A stretch of DNA of 12,420 bases from Scatosoma sp045537295 (lineage in GTDB: Bacteria; Bacillota; Clostridia; Christensenellales; Borkfalkiaceae), in the NCBI GenBank assembly GCA_045537295.1, contig JAZSPG010000054.1, positions 1 to 12,420 of the forward strand, in the 5' to 3' direction. Position 1 is the first letter of the stretch. Each line of letters begins with the position of its first letter. The position numbers and the translations under genes are program-made. The notes beneath the pieces were generated by a model, which was given only the letters and a program-made list of their open reading frames with translations, did not search any database and had not been told where the DNA came from. This document shows positions 5,414-12,420 of this stretch, in pieces.

Positions 5414-6883
5414 ATGCGGTTAGGCGTACTTTTAGAAGGGATAGAAAACGAACTTATTGGCGATGCGGATTGTGAAAACACGGAAATTGCCAAGCTAGCG
5501 TTCGATAGCAACGGCGTGTTTGCCGACAGTCTGTTTTTTTGTTTGCGGGGCGGTAGCGCGGACGGACACGCTTTCGCGAACGAGGCTGTGAAAAAAGGCG
5601 CGGTTGCGCTGGTCGTAGAACGCGTTTTGGATATCGATATACCGCAGGTACTCGTCAAGGATACCCGCAAAGCGCTTGCAATCCTCAGCGGGAATTTTTA
5701 CGGTAACGCCTCGCGTCGCCTAAAGGTTATCGGTATTACTGGTACGAACGGGAAAACGACTACCGCGTATATGCTCGCCTCGATTTTGCGTTCGGCGGGC
5801 AAAAGCGTAGGGGTAATCGGTACGCTGGGTATTCGTTATAACGATAAGTATATTGCCTCTGAACTCACCACGCCCGACCCCGTTTTTTTACAGGAAATTT
5901 TAGCGAAAATGCGCTTAGACGGCGTGGAATTCGTTGTGATGGAAGTTTCCGCGCACGCGTTGTATTACCAAAAAGTCGAGGGCGTGCAATTTACCGCGTG
6001 CATTTTTACCAACTTCACGCAAGACCACTTGGACTTTTTTGAGAATATGCAAGCGTATAAACAAGCGAAAAGCGAGCTTTTTCGCTTAAACCGCTGTCCG
6101 CTTGCCGTGATAAACGGCGACGATAATACGGGTAGGGAATTTGGGAAAATGCGTGAAGAGAAACAGGGCAAAACGCTGTATTACGGTTTGCGCACGCCGT
6201 CCGACGCTTTTGCAATTATAACGGACGAAAGACTAAGCGGTATAGAATGCGTATTCAATATCAACGACGCAATCGCGCGCGCCTCGCTTTCGTTTACGGG
6301 CAGGCATAACGTCTACAACGCTTTGGGGGCAATGACTTGTGCCGTCGCGCTCGGTGTGGATATAGACGAGGGCGTAAAAGGTTTTACAGCGTTAAAAAGC
6401 GTAGACGGGCGGTTGGAAAAAATAGGCAAAATCAACGGTGCGGATATTTTCGTGGACTTTGCGCATACGCCCGACGGCTTGGAAAAATCCGTTTCAGCGT
6501 TAAAGGCACACGCGACGGGTCGGCTTATCTGCGTGTTCGGTTGCGGTGGCAACCGCGACAAAACCAAACGCGCGGTGATGGGCGAGACGGTAGCGAAAAA
6601 ATGCGATTTTTCCGTTTTGACTTCGGATAATCCGCGCTACGAAGACCCGCTAGATATTATCGCGGAAATAGAAAAGGGTTACCGCCGTTTTTCGACGCGC
6701 TACGTGGTCGTGCCAGACAGAGCCAAAGCCATAGCCTACGCTGTGGATTATTTAACCCAAGGCGATATATTGCTGGTAGCGGGCAAGGGCGGGGAACGCT
6801 ATCAGGAAATTATGGGTATAAAATACCCGTACTCCGACAATGATATTATAGAAAAAATAATAAAGGAAAAAGCAACGCTTTGA
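5414..6883 (+). CDS. murE: UDP-MurNAc-L-Ala-D-Glu:meso-diaminopimelate ligase
   Basis: A 489-residue cytoplasmic ATP-dependent ligase that adds the third stem-peptide residue. Three Mur-ligase domains are recognisable: an N-terminal UDP-binding part with FDSNGVFADSLFFCLRG, the central ATPase with P-loop GTNGKTT (110-116), TTPDP, and FTQDHLDFF followed by the probable carbamylated Lys219 in YKQAKSELF, and a C-terminal domain with FGCGGNRDKTKR. The motif DNPRYEDP (DNPR at 405-408) is the signature of meso-DAP specificity; lysine-adding MurE proteins lack this arginine. The ATG at 5414 is preferred over GTG 5402 because GGTGGTG (5401-5407) forms an SD 6 bases before it. The gap from the PBP stop is 34 bases. 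murF does not follow it, as it does in many other dcw clusters. Confidence 0.96.
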   Translation: MRLGVLLEGIENELIGDADCENTEIAKLAFDSNGVFADSLFFCLRGGSADGHAFANEAVKKGAVALVVERVLDIDIPQVLVKDTRKALAILSGNFYGNASRRLKVIGITGTNGKTTTAYMLASILRSAGKSVGVIGTLGIRYNDKYIASELTTPDPVFLQEILAKMRLDGVEFVVMEVSAHALYYQKVEGVQFTACIFTNFTQDHLDFFENMQAYKQAKSELFRLNRCPLAVINGDDNTGREFGKMREEKQGKTLYYGLRTPSDAFAIITDERLSGIECVFNINDAIARASLSFTGRHNVYNALGAMTCAVALGVDIDEGVKGFTALKSVDGRLEKIGKINGADIFVDFAHTPDGLEKSVSALKAHATGRLICVFGCGGNRDKTKRAVMGETVAKKCDFSVLTSDNPRYEDPLDIIAEIEKGYRRFSTRYVVVPDRAKAIAYAVDYLTQGDILLVAGKGGERYQEIMGIKYPYSDNDIIEKIIKEKATL

Positions 6884-6908
6884 TTATGTGGGCGTTGTAA
6901 GGTGTGAA

Positions 6909-7862
6909 ATGAAAGGGTATTTACTTTCCGCGTTGACGGCGTTTGCGCTGTCGCTGGTTTTTTGTTTGGTGTTGATACCTATTTTAAGACGGTTAAAGGC
7001 AGGGCAAAATATATTAGTATACGTGAAAGAACACGCAAAAAAAAGCGGTACGCCGACAATGTGCGGGCTTGCGTTCATTCCGTCGGCGCTCATAGCCTCG
7101 GCTATCTTTATTCGCGAAATATCGCGTGCAACGCTCGTGACGGGGGTAATCGGACTTGCGTATATGACGGTCGGGCTTTTGGACGATTACTTAAAACGCA
7201 GGCACAAACAAAACCTCGGCTTAAAGGCTTGGCAAAAATTTTCCTTTCAAGCGATAATCGCGGTGCTTGCGGGGCTGTTTTGCTTGCGAAACCAACTTAC
7301 CGTTTTATATTTGCCTTTTTTCGATATGCGCGTCAATTTAGGGTTTTGGTTCTTACCGCTCACCGTGTTTGTGTTTTTGGCGACGGTAAACGCCGTCAAT
7401 TTAACGGACGGGTTAGACGGCTTGGCAGGGGGAACGAGCGTACCCTTCTTTTTGAGTTTGGGCGTTATCATTAGCTTGCAGGCGCAAGATAGCGGGCAAG
7501 CGGTGATTTGTTTCTGTACGGCGGGTGCGGTTGGCGCGTATTTGCTGTTTAACACTTACCCTGCGTCCGTGTTTATGGGCGATACGGGTTCGTTGGCGCT
7601 TGGTGGAATCGCCTCGTGCGTAGCTACGTTTACGGGCAACGCGCTGTATATCGTAATTTTGGGGATACCGTTCGTGTTATCCGTTTTATCCGTGGTGATA
7701 CAGGTGGCGTATTTCAAAATCACGGGCGGGAAACGCGTGTTTTTAATGTCGCCTATCCATCATCATTTCCAAAAAAAAGGCTATTCCGAAAGCAAAATAG
7801 CCTACGCGTATTCGTTGATTAGCGCACTACTTGGCGCGGTATGTATTTGTGCATTGTTATAA
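6909..7862 (+). CDS. mraY: Phospho-MurNAc-pentapeptide transferase
   Basis: A 317-residue integral membrane enzyme that transfers phospho-MurNAc-pentapeptide from UDP to undecaprenyl phosphate, forming lipid I. About ten hydrophobic segments are visible, as in the family. Motifs are GTPTMCG (47-53), the DD pair at 92-93 followed by YLKRRHKQNLGLK, NLTDGLDG (164-171), GDTGS (224-228) and the histidine-rich loop PIHHHFQKKG (HHH at 284-286). Position 52 is Cys where the family usually has Gly (GTPTMGG). The ATG at 6909 has AAGGTG 4 bases upstream; an in-frame GTG at 6888 is closer to the murE stop but has no SD. Its membrane and catalytic motifs are otherwise intact, so it should be active and a target for the known nucleoside inhibitors of the family. 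Confidence 0.96.
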   Translation: MKGYLLSALTAFALSLVFCLVLIPILRRLKAGQNILVYVKEHAKKSGTPTMCGLAFIPSALIASAIFIREISRATLVTGVIGLAYMTVGLLDDYLKRRHKQNLGLKAWQKFSFQAIIAVLAGLFCLRNQLTVLYLPFFDMRVNLGFWFLPLTVFVFLATVNAVNLTDGLDGLAGGTSVPFFLSLGVIISLQAQDSGQAVICFCTAGAVGAYLLFNTYPASVFMGDTGSLALGGIASCVATFTGNALYIVILGIPFVLSVLSVVIQVAYFKITGGKRVFLMSPIHHHFQKKGYSESKIAYAYSLISALLGAVCICALL

Positions 7863-7878
7863 AATTTAGGAGGGTTTT

Positions 7879-9366
7879 ATGTTTCCGAAACGGCAACTGT
7901 TTTTGGTTTTAGGGCTTTCGCGCTCAGGACGGGCGTCCGCGGAATTTTTACTTTCGCGTAACGCGACTACTTATATTTACGACGATTTAACGAGCGAACG
8001 GGTGGAGCAAACGGCGAACGAGCTGGTAAAAAAAGGCGCGCGCAGGGTGAGTAAAGACCAGCTTTCTAAAATGAGCGACGCCTGCGACGCGTTGGTGTTA
8101 AGTCCCGGAATACCTATCGACCATCCGCTTGCGGTAGCATTCAAACGCAAGGGCAAAGCGGTGCTTGGCGAAACGGAACTCGCCGTGAGAAATATGCGTT
8201 GTCCGATTGTCGCGGTAACGGGTACGAACGGAAAAACCACCACAGTATCGTTAATTACGGAAACGCTTAAAAACGGCGGGTATAAAGCAAGTGCGTGTGG
8301 GAATATCGGGCAACCGATGACGGATTTTTGCGGTATGCAGGAAGAAGAGGTTGCCGTTGCGGAAATATCCAGCTTTCAACTGGAAACGCTCAATTCTATT
8401 TGCCCGCATATCGCGGTGGCGTTGAATATCAGCGAGGACCATCTCAACCGCCATTATAATATGGAAAATTATATTTTCCTCAAATCCAAGCTCTTCAAAA
8501 ACTGTACCGAAACGGAATACGCGGTGCTTAACTACGACGATAGCGTTTTGCGCGGTTTTGCCGAAAGAACGAAAGCGCAAACGCTTTGGTTTTCGTTGCG
8601 CGAACGGGTGAACGGGGCATATTTTGAAAACGGCGCGCTTTGGTTTTTGGGCGAGAAAATTATGGACGCACGCGATTTATTCGCCGAGGGGGTACATAAT
8701 ATCCAAAACGCCTTAGCCACCGTTTGCGTCGCCAAAATTATGGGCGTAAAAACGGAAATTATCGCAAAATCTTTATCTGATTTTAAGGGAATAAAGCATA
8801 GATTGCAACGGGTTGGAGTAGCGAACGGCGTTACCTTTATCGACGATTCTAAGGGGACGAACGTCGACGCGACGATAAAAGCCGTGCAAGCAATGAAAGA
8901 AAATACAGTCCTTTTATTAGGCGGTAAAAATAAAGGCTACGATTACGCTCCGTTGTTTATTGCCTTGAAAAATTCCAAGGTAACGCACGCCGTTTTATAC
9001 GGCGAGAACCGTTACGAGCTATTAAAAAGCGCGCGCGCAAACGGTTTTGAAAATATCACCGTTTGTGGTGTGTTCGAGTTCGCCGTAAAAGTGGCAACCT
9101 TAAAAGCGCAAAGCGGAGAAACCGTTTTACTCAGCCCTGCAAGCGCAAGTTTCGACGCGTTTGCAAGCTATGAAGAAAGGGGGGATAGATTTGTTGAAAT
9201 CGTCAGCGCGCTGGGCGCGAAAAAGGACGCAACGGAAGAATTTGGCGGGGATAAAGAACAACCTGCCGAACGGGAAAACAACGGCGGTGGCGAAAGCGGT
9301 GGAAATAACGACGATTCGTTCGACGACGGGCTTGACGAACAACGGCAATCGGACGAGGACGAGTAA
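7879..9366 (+). CDS. murD: UDP-MurNAc-L-alanine:D-glutamate ligase with acidic tail
   Basis: A 495-residue cytoplasmic ATP-dependent ligase that adds D-Glu, using the product of MurI. Landmarks are VLGLSRSGRA near the start, the P-loop GTNGKTT (115-121), SEDHLNRH (185-192) with the likely carbamylated lysine in LKSKLF (about 202-204), DDSKGTN (322-328, usually DSKATN), LLLGGKNKG (345-353) and the closing LLSPASASFDAF...ERGDRF (417-438). The usual MurD ends near residue 446. Here about 49 more residues follow, with 18 acidic and 3 basic among the last 46 plus many Gly, Asn and Gln, so the tail is probably disordered. It must be translated, because the first in-frame stop is at 9364-9366. The tail is encoded by the same DNA as the FtsW N terminus, in another frame. 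SD AGGAGG (7868-7873) is 5 bases before the ATG. Confidence 0.95.
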   Translation: MFPKRQLFLVLGLSRSGRASAEFLLSRNATTYIYDDLTSERVEQTANELVKKGARRVSKDQLSKMSDACDALVLSPGIPIDHPLAVAFKRKGKAVLGETELAVRNMRCPIVAVTGTNGKTTTVSLITETLKNGGYKASACGNIGQPMTDFCGMQEEEVAVAEISSFQLETLNSICPHIAVALNISEDHLNRHYNMENYIFLKSKLFKNCTETEYAVLNYDDSVLRGFAERTKAQTLWFSLRERVNGAYFENGALWFLGEKIMDARDLFAEGVHNIQNALATVCVAKIMGVKTEIIAKSLSDFKGIKHRLQRVGVANGVTFIDDSKGTNVDATIKAVQAMKENTVLLLGGKNKGYDYAPLFIALKNSKVTHAVLYGENRYELLKSARANGFENITVCGVFEFAVKVATLKAQSGETVLLSPASASFDAFASYEERGDRFVEIVSALGAKKDATEEFGGDKEQPAERENNGGGESGGNNDDSFDDGLDEQRQSDEDE

Positions 9367-10483
9367 GCGAAAAGGCGCGTACGGCGATATTTCCATTTTA
9401 ATTTTAACGGTGCTGTTGGCGGGGTTCGGCGTAATTGCGGTGTATTCCGCAAGCGGTTACGTCGCCAAAACGCAGTACGGTGATGAGTGGTATTTCGTAA
9501 AAAAGCAACTGCTGGGTTTTGTTTTAGGTTTCGTAGCTCTGTTTGCTTGCGGTAGGTTTGATTACACCAAACTCAAAGGCAAAAAAACGCGCTGGATTGC
9601 GCTTATTGCACCGATAATTTTGCTTGCCTTGGTGTTCGTGCCGGGCTTGGGCAAAACCAACTACGGCGCGACGCGGTGGATAGGGATAGGACCGATAACC
9701 TTGCAACCGTCTGAGCTTGCGAAATACGGTTTCGTGGTGTTTTCGTCGGCGTATATGTCGGAAAATATGTCGAAAATGCGTTCGTTCAAAGGTGTTTTAC
9801 CCGTGTTGTTTGCGGGCGGGGCGATATGCCTTTTGATAATTTTAGAACCGAATATGTCCGTAACGATGTGCGTGGCGCTACTTATGCTTGCAATGCTTTT
9901 CTTGGGCGGTATGAAAATCAAACACTTTTTACTTATCTTCCTGCCCGCGCTACTTGCCGTACCGCTACTTATTATTGCTGAACCCTACCGTCTTTCCAGA
10001 CTCAGCGCGTTTTTAGACCCGTGGGAATCGCCCAAAGGCGAGGGGTATCAGCTCATTCAGTCCCTTTACGCGCTCGGTAACGGCGGTTGGTTTGGAACGG
10101 GACTTTTCAAATCTCGGCAAAAATACCGTTTTTTGCCCTTTGCCGAAAGCGATTTCATTTTATCGATTATCGGCGAGGAATTAGGTTTTTTCGGTATTTT
10201 TTGTTTGTTTTTAGTTAGCGCGTTACTAATTTTTAGGGGAATAAAAACGGCGAAAGAGGCGGACGATTTCTTTTCGTTTTTACTCGCAAGCGGAATTACG
10301 CTCGTGTACGGAATCCAAACGGTAATCAACGCAATGGTCGTAAGCGGAAGTATACCGCCGACTGGACTTCCCTTACCGCTTATAAGTTCAGGGAATACCT
10401 CGCTCATTATTACGATGGGGTCTATGGGTATTTTGTACGCGGTATCCAAAAAGAACGCGAGGACGGCGCGCGGGAACGGTTGA
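9191..10483 (+). CDS. ftsW: Lipid II polymerase FtsW/SpoVE (SEDS family)
   Basis: A SEDS-family membrane glycosyltransferase with about ten hydrophobic segments, polymerising lipid II with its partner PBP at the septum. Landmarks are VYSAS at the end of segment 1, NYGATRWIGIGP...LQPSELAKYG, LDPWESPKGEGYQLIQSLYALGNGGWFGTG and ESDFILSIIGEELGF. The Asp in ESDF (321 from this start) corresponds to the catalytic Asp of the family. The late signature reads SGSIPPTGLPLPLISSGNTSL, where FtsW/RodA proteins normally have SYGGSS or similar. The start is uncertain: AAAGGGGGG lies 6 bases before TTG 9191 (with TTG 9194 next), which I chose. ATG 9170 lacks an SD, and GTG 9299 has GGCGGTGG 8 bases upstream and would give 394 residues. 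From 9191 the cytoplasmic tail has about 16 basic and 1 acidic residues in 61. The gene overlaps the end of murD in the +1 frame. Confidence 0.9.
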   Translation: MLKSSARWARKRTQRKNLAGIKNNLPNGKTTAVAKAVEITTIRSTTGLTNNGNRTRTSKRKGAYGDISILILTVLLAGFGVIAVYSASGYVAKTQYGDEWYFVKKQLLGFVLGFVALFACGRFDYTKLKGKKTRWIALIAPIILLALVFVPGLGKTNYGATRWIGIGPITLQPSELAKYGFVVFSSAYMSENMSKMRSFKGVLPVLFAGGAICLLIILEPNMSVTMCVALLMLAMLFLGGMKIKHFLLIFLPALLAVPLLIIAEPYRLSRLSAFLDPWESPKGEGYQLIQSLYALGNGGWFGTGLFKSRQKYRFLPFAESDFILSIIGEELGFFGIFCLFLVSALLIFRGIKTAKEADDFFSFLLASGITLVYGIQTVINAMVVSGSIPPTGLPLPLISSGNTSLIITMGSMGILYAVSKKNARTARGNG

Positions 10484-10543
10484 AACGCCTTGAACAAATC
10501 CGAGAATTTTTTTCATACAATAAAACATAAGGAGTTTTATCGT

Positions 10544-11800
10544 ATGGATAAGTATATTATTGACGGCGGCGAAAAGTTATACGGTAAAATAACCGCGCAA
10601 AGCGCGAAAAACACCGTTCTACCGCTTTTAGCCGCGTCCGTTTTAACGGACGAACAAGTAAAAATACGCGGAGTGCCGACGATAGCCGACGTGGAAAATA
10701 TGATGCGGATTCTCAGCGAAGTGGGCTGTAAAATCCGTCGTCAAAAAGACTGCGCTATTATCGACAGCGCCAACGCAGTTTCTCACGAAATCCCGCCAAG
10801 GCTTACGAAGGAACTGCGTTCTTCCGTTTTTATGCTCGGTTCGGTCTTGACGCGGTTTCGTCGCGCGAAAATTTCCTACCCCGGCGGTTGCGATATAGGT
10901 CTTCGACCGATAGATTTGCATTTGGCGGGCTTGAAACGGTTGGGCGTGGAAATTATCGAAGAGGGCGGGTATATCGAGTGTAAAGCGGATAAACTGACGG
11001 GTGCGGAAATTTTATTAGACTTTCCAAGCGTTGGTGCGACGGAAAATATCATTCTTGCCGCGGTAAAAGCGCAGGGAATTACGGTAATTCGTAACGCCGC
11101 GAAAGAACCGGAAATTACCGATTTACAAAATTTTCTCAACGCGATGGGTGCGAAAGTGTACGGTGCGGGCGGGGGTACGATAGTGATTGAGGGCGTAAAA
11201 CGCTTGCACGGCGTCGATTACACGCCTATCGGCGATAGGATAGAAGTGGGTACATACCTGATTGCAACCGCCTCTTGCGGTGGGGAAATCGAAACGAGTG
11301 GCGTTCCTGCGGAAAATATTGCCGCGCTTTTACATAAATTGCGTGAAAACGGTTGCAAAATATATACGAAAAATGATAAAATAATATTACGAAGTAGCGG
11401 TATGCTCAAATCCGTCGATTTGGTGGAAACGATGCCCTTTCCTGGATTTCCTACCGATATGCAGGCGCAATATTCCGCGTTGTGCGCTACGGCGCGCGGA
11501 ACGACGCTGGTCGTGGAGAATTTATTCGAAACGCGTTATAAATACGCGGGCGAATTAAAACGAATGGGCGCAGACATAACCGTTCGGGGCAGAACGGCGG
11601 TTATTCGCGGTGTGGAAAAATTACATGGTGCGCGGATAACGGCGGGGGATTTGCGGGGCGGAGCGGCGCTCGTACTTGCGGGATTGAAAGCGGAAGGGAA
11701 AAGCGAAGTAATCGATTTGTCGCACATCGACAGGGGGTACGCCGATTTTGAGTATAAATTAAAAAAACTCGGTGCGAAAATCCGTCGCGTAAGGATATAA
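10544..11800 (+). CDS. murA: UDP-N-acetylglucosamine 1-carboxyvinyltransferase
   Basis: A 418-residue cytoplasmic EPSP-synthase-fold enzyme that transfers enolpyruvate from PEP to UDP-GlcNAc, the first committed step of peptidoglycan synthesis. Numbering from this ATG reproduces the E. coli MurA positions closely: Lys22 and Asn23 in SAKNTVLP, Cys116 in PGGCDIGLRPIDLH (E. coli Cys115) and Asp305 in PTDMQAQ. The late DLRGGAALVLAGL and IDRGY motifs are present. The active-site Cys is retained, so the enzyme should bind fosfomycin. The ATG has the SD AAGGAG (10529-10534) 9 bases upstream; an in-frame TTG at 10490 would add 18 unsupported residues. It sits between ftsW and ftsQ, where B. subtilis has murG and murB. 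Bacillota often have two MurA paralogues, so this may not be the only copy. Confidence 0.95.
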   Translation: MDKYIIDGGEKLYGKITAQSAKNTVLPLLAASVLTDEQVKIRGVPTIADVENMMRILSEVGCKIRRQKDCAIIDSANAVSHEIPPRLTKELRSSVFMLGSVLTRFRRAKISYPGGCDIGLRPIDLHLAGLKRLGVEIIEEGGYIECKADKLTGAEILLDFPSVGATENIILAAVKAQGITVIRNAAKEPEITDLQNFLNAMGAKVYGAGGGTIVIEGVKRLHGVDYTPIGDRIEVGTYLIATASCGGEIETSGVPAENIAALLHKLRENGCKIYTKNDKIILRSSGMLKSVDLVETMPFPGFPTDMQAQYSALCATARGTTLVVENLFETRYKYAGELKRMGADITVRGRTAVIRGVEKLHGARITAGDLRGGAALVLAGLKAEGKSEVIDLSHIDRGYADFEYKLKKLGAKIRRVRI

Positions 11801-11837
11801 ATTTACGGAATTGAAAAAACTACCAAAGAGGAAAGTT

Positions 11838-12420
11838 ATGAAAAAAACTATTATCGTAATCGTATTGACGGCGCTCGTCTTTTTGTCCGCGGTAACGCTC
11901 GGTGTTTCGACGGTATACCGCGTAAACGAAGTGACGGTAGTTGCCTCTACGCTTTCAAACGAGGCGAAAACGGAAGCGGGGCAGTTGCAGGCGGAGCTTG
12001 ACGAGGCGTATGAAAAGCAGAGCATTTTCACCGCGAAAAAAAGTATCGCGGAAGAAATCGTCGAACGATTTCCGTATTTTCGCATTACCGCCTTTGAAAA
12101 GGACTATCCCAACCGTTTGGTGATAAAAATCAGCGAGGATGAGGAAGTGTACGCGCTTCCTTGTCAAAACGAGGCGGACGGTTATTATATTTTAAGCGCG
12201 GACGGAACGGTGCTTAGCGTTCGCGGAGATTATAGCAACCGTTCGGATTCGACGGCGCAACGCAAGAATGTCTTAATTACGGGTTTGACGGTATCGGGCG
12301 AGAAGGGCGGAACGCTTTTGGGGGACGGAAGTTTTGCGTATACCCTTTCGTTTTGCCAAAAAGTCAACGACCTGCTTGGCGGGATTCAAAGCAATATAGA
12401 ACGAAGTCGGAGGCCAAGCG
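11838..12420 (+). CDS. ftsQ: Cell division protein FtsQ/DivIB, truncated by window end
   Basis: The first 194 residues of a bitopic protein that runs off the right edge. It has almost no cytoplasmic tail (MKK), one membrane segment at about 4-26, then an outside region starting YRVNEVTVVAS. The block QSIFTAKKSIAEEI...FPYFRITAFEKDYPNRLVIKISE (about 61-100) fits the FtsQ-type POTRA domain: the IF...I......P.....V....P..L.I..E pattern. It continues with YYILSADGTVLS, typical of the beta domain that follows. FtsQ/DivIB binds FtsL and DivIC in the divisome. The ATG follows AAAGAGGA (11825-11832) with a 5-base gap, 37 bases after murA. The sequence is divergent, so identification relies on architecture, motif pattern and gene order. 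Confidence 0.85.
   Translation, partial: MKKTIIVIVLTALVFLSAVTLGVSTVYRVNEVTVVASTLSNEAKTEAGQLQAELDEAYEKQSIFTAKKSIAEEIVERFPYFRITAFEKDYPNRLVIKISEDEEVYALPCQNEADGYYILSADGTVLSVRGDYSNRSDSTAQRKNVLITGLTVSGEKGGTLLGDGSFAYTLSFCQKVNDLLGGIQSNIERSRRPS

Noticed and set aside
6886..6900. Four-residue frame ATG TGG GCG TTG TAA between murE and mraY
   Set aside because: Too short to support and without an SD; probably chance within the mraY leader.
7831..7863. TTGGCG and TATAAA before murD, a possible promoter
   Set aside because: The spacer is 21 bases and lies inside the mraY coding end; not credible.
10490..10521. TTGAAC and TACAAT before murA, a possible promoter
   Set aside because: The spacer is 20 bases, outside the workable range, and the -35 match is only partial.

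Overview
The window holds the front part of a division and cell wall (dcw) cluster from a bacterium that looks like a Bacillota member, most likely a Clostridia-type lineage. The clues are purine-rich Shine-Dalgarno (SD) sites, sigma-A-type promoters, a MurE with the DNPR meso-diaminopimelate motif, an SpoVD-like class B penicillin-binding protein (PBP) and a DivIB-type FtsQ. I cannot place it at a lower rank. Nothing mobile, viral or CRISPR-like is visible. The gene content is ordinary; what is unusual lies in how some genes start, overlap and appear to be regulated.

Layout. Bases 1-347 carry rpsT (ribosomal protein S20) on the minus strand, with its terminator to the left and its promoter at 403-431. 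Base 500 begins the plus-strand genes: murI (glutamate racemase), then a strong promoter at 1411-1439 with MraZ-box-like repeats in its spacer. After it come mraZ, rsmH, ftsL, a class B PBP (ftsI/spoVD type), murE, mraY, murD, ftsW, murA and a right-truncated ftsQ/divIB. Gaps from mraZ onward are 3 to about 80 bases and all genes point the same way, so they probably form one operon read from the mraZ promoter. The only longer stretch without a gene is 348-499, the divergent rpsT/murI control region, and 1346-1497, the mraZ control region.

How the genes work together. MurI supplies D-glutamate. MurA makes the first committed UDP-MurNAc precursor, MurD and MurE add D-Glu and meso-DAP, and MraY moves the muropeptide onto the lipid carrier. 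FtsW polymerises lipid II, the class B PBP cross-links the glycan at the septum, and FtsL and FtsQ/DivIB form the regulatory subcomplex. MraZ is the operon's likely autoregulator and RsmH modifies 16S rRNA. murF, murG, murB and murC are not in the window; murA occupies the place between ftsW and ftsQ.

Points worth a second look: the PBP gene appears to start at an AUU codon behind a good but foldable SD; murD and ftsW overlap by up to about 176 bases, giving an acidic MurD tail and a basic FtsW tail; FtsL has an unusually long cytoplasmic N terminus; and the mraZ promoter carries 10-bp-spaced TGGTT repeats preceded by phased A-tracts.
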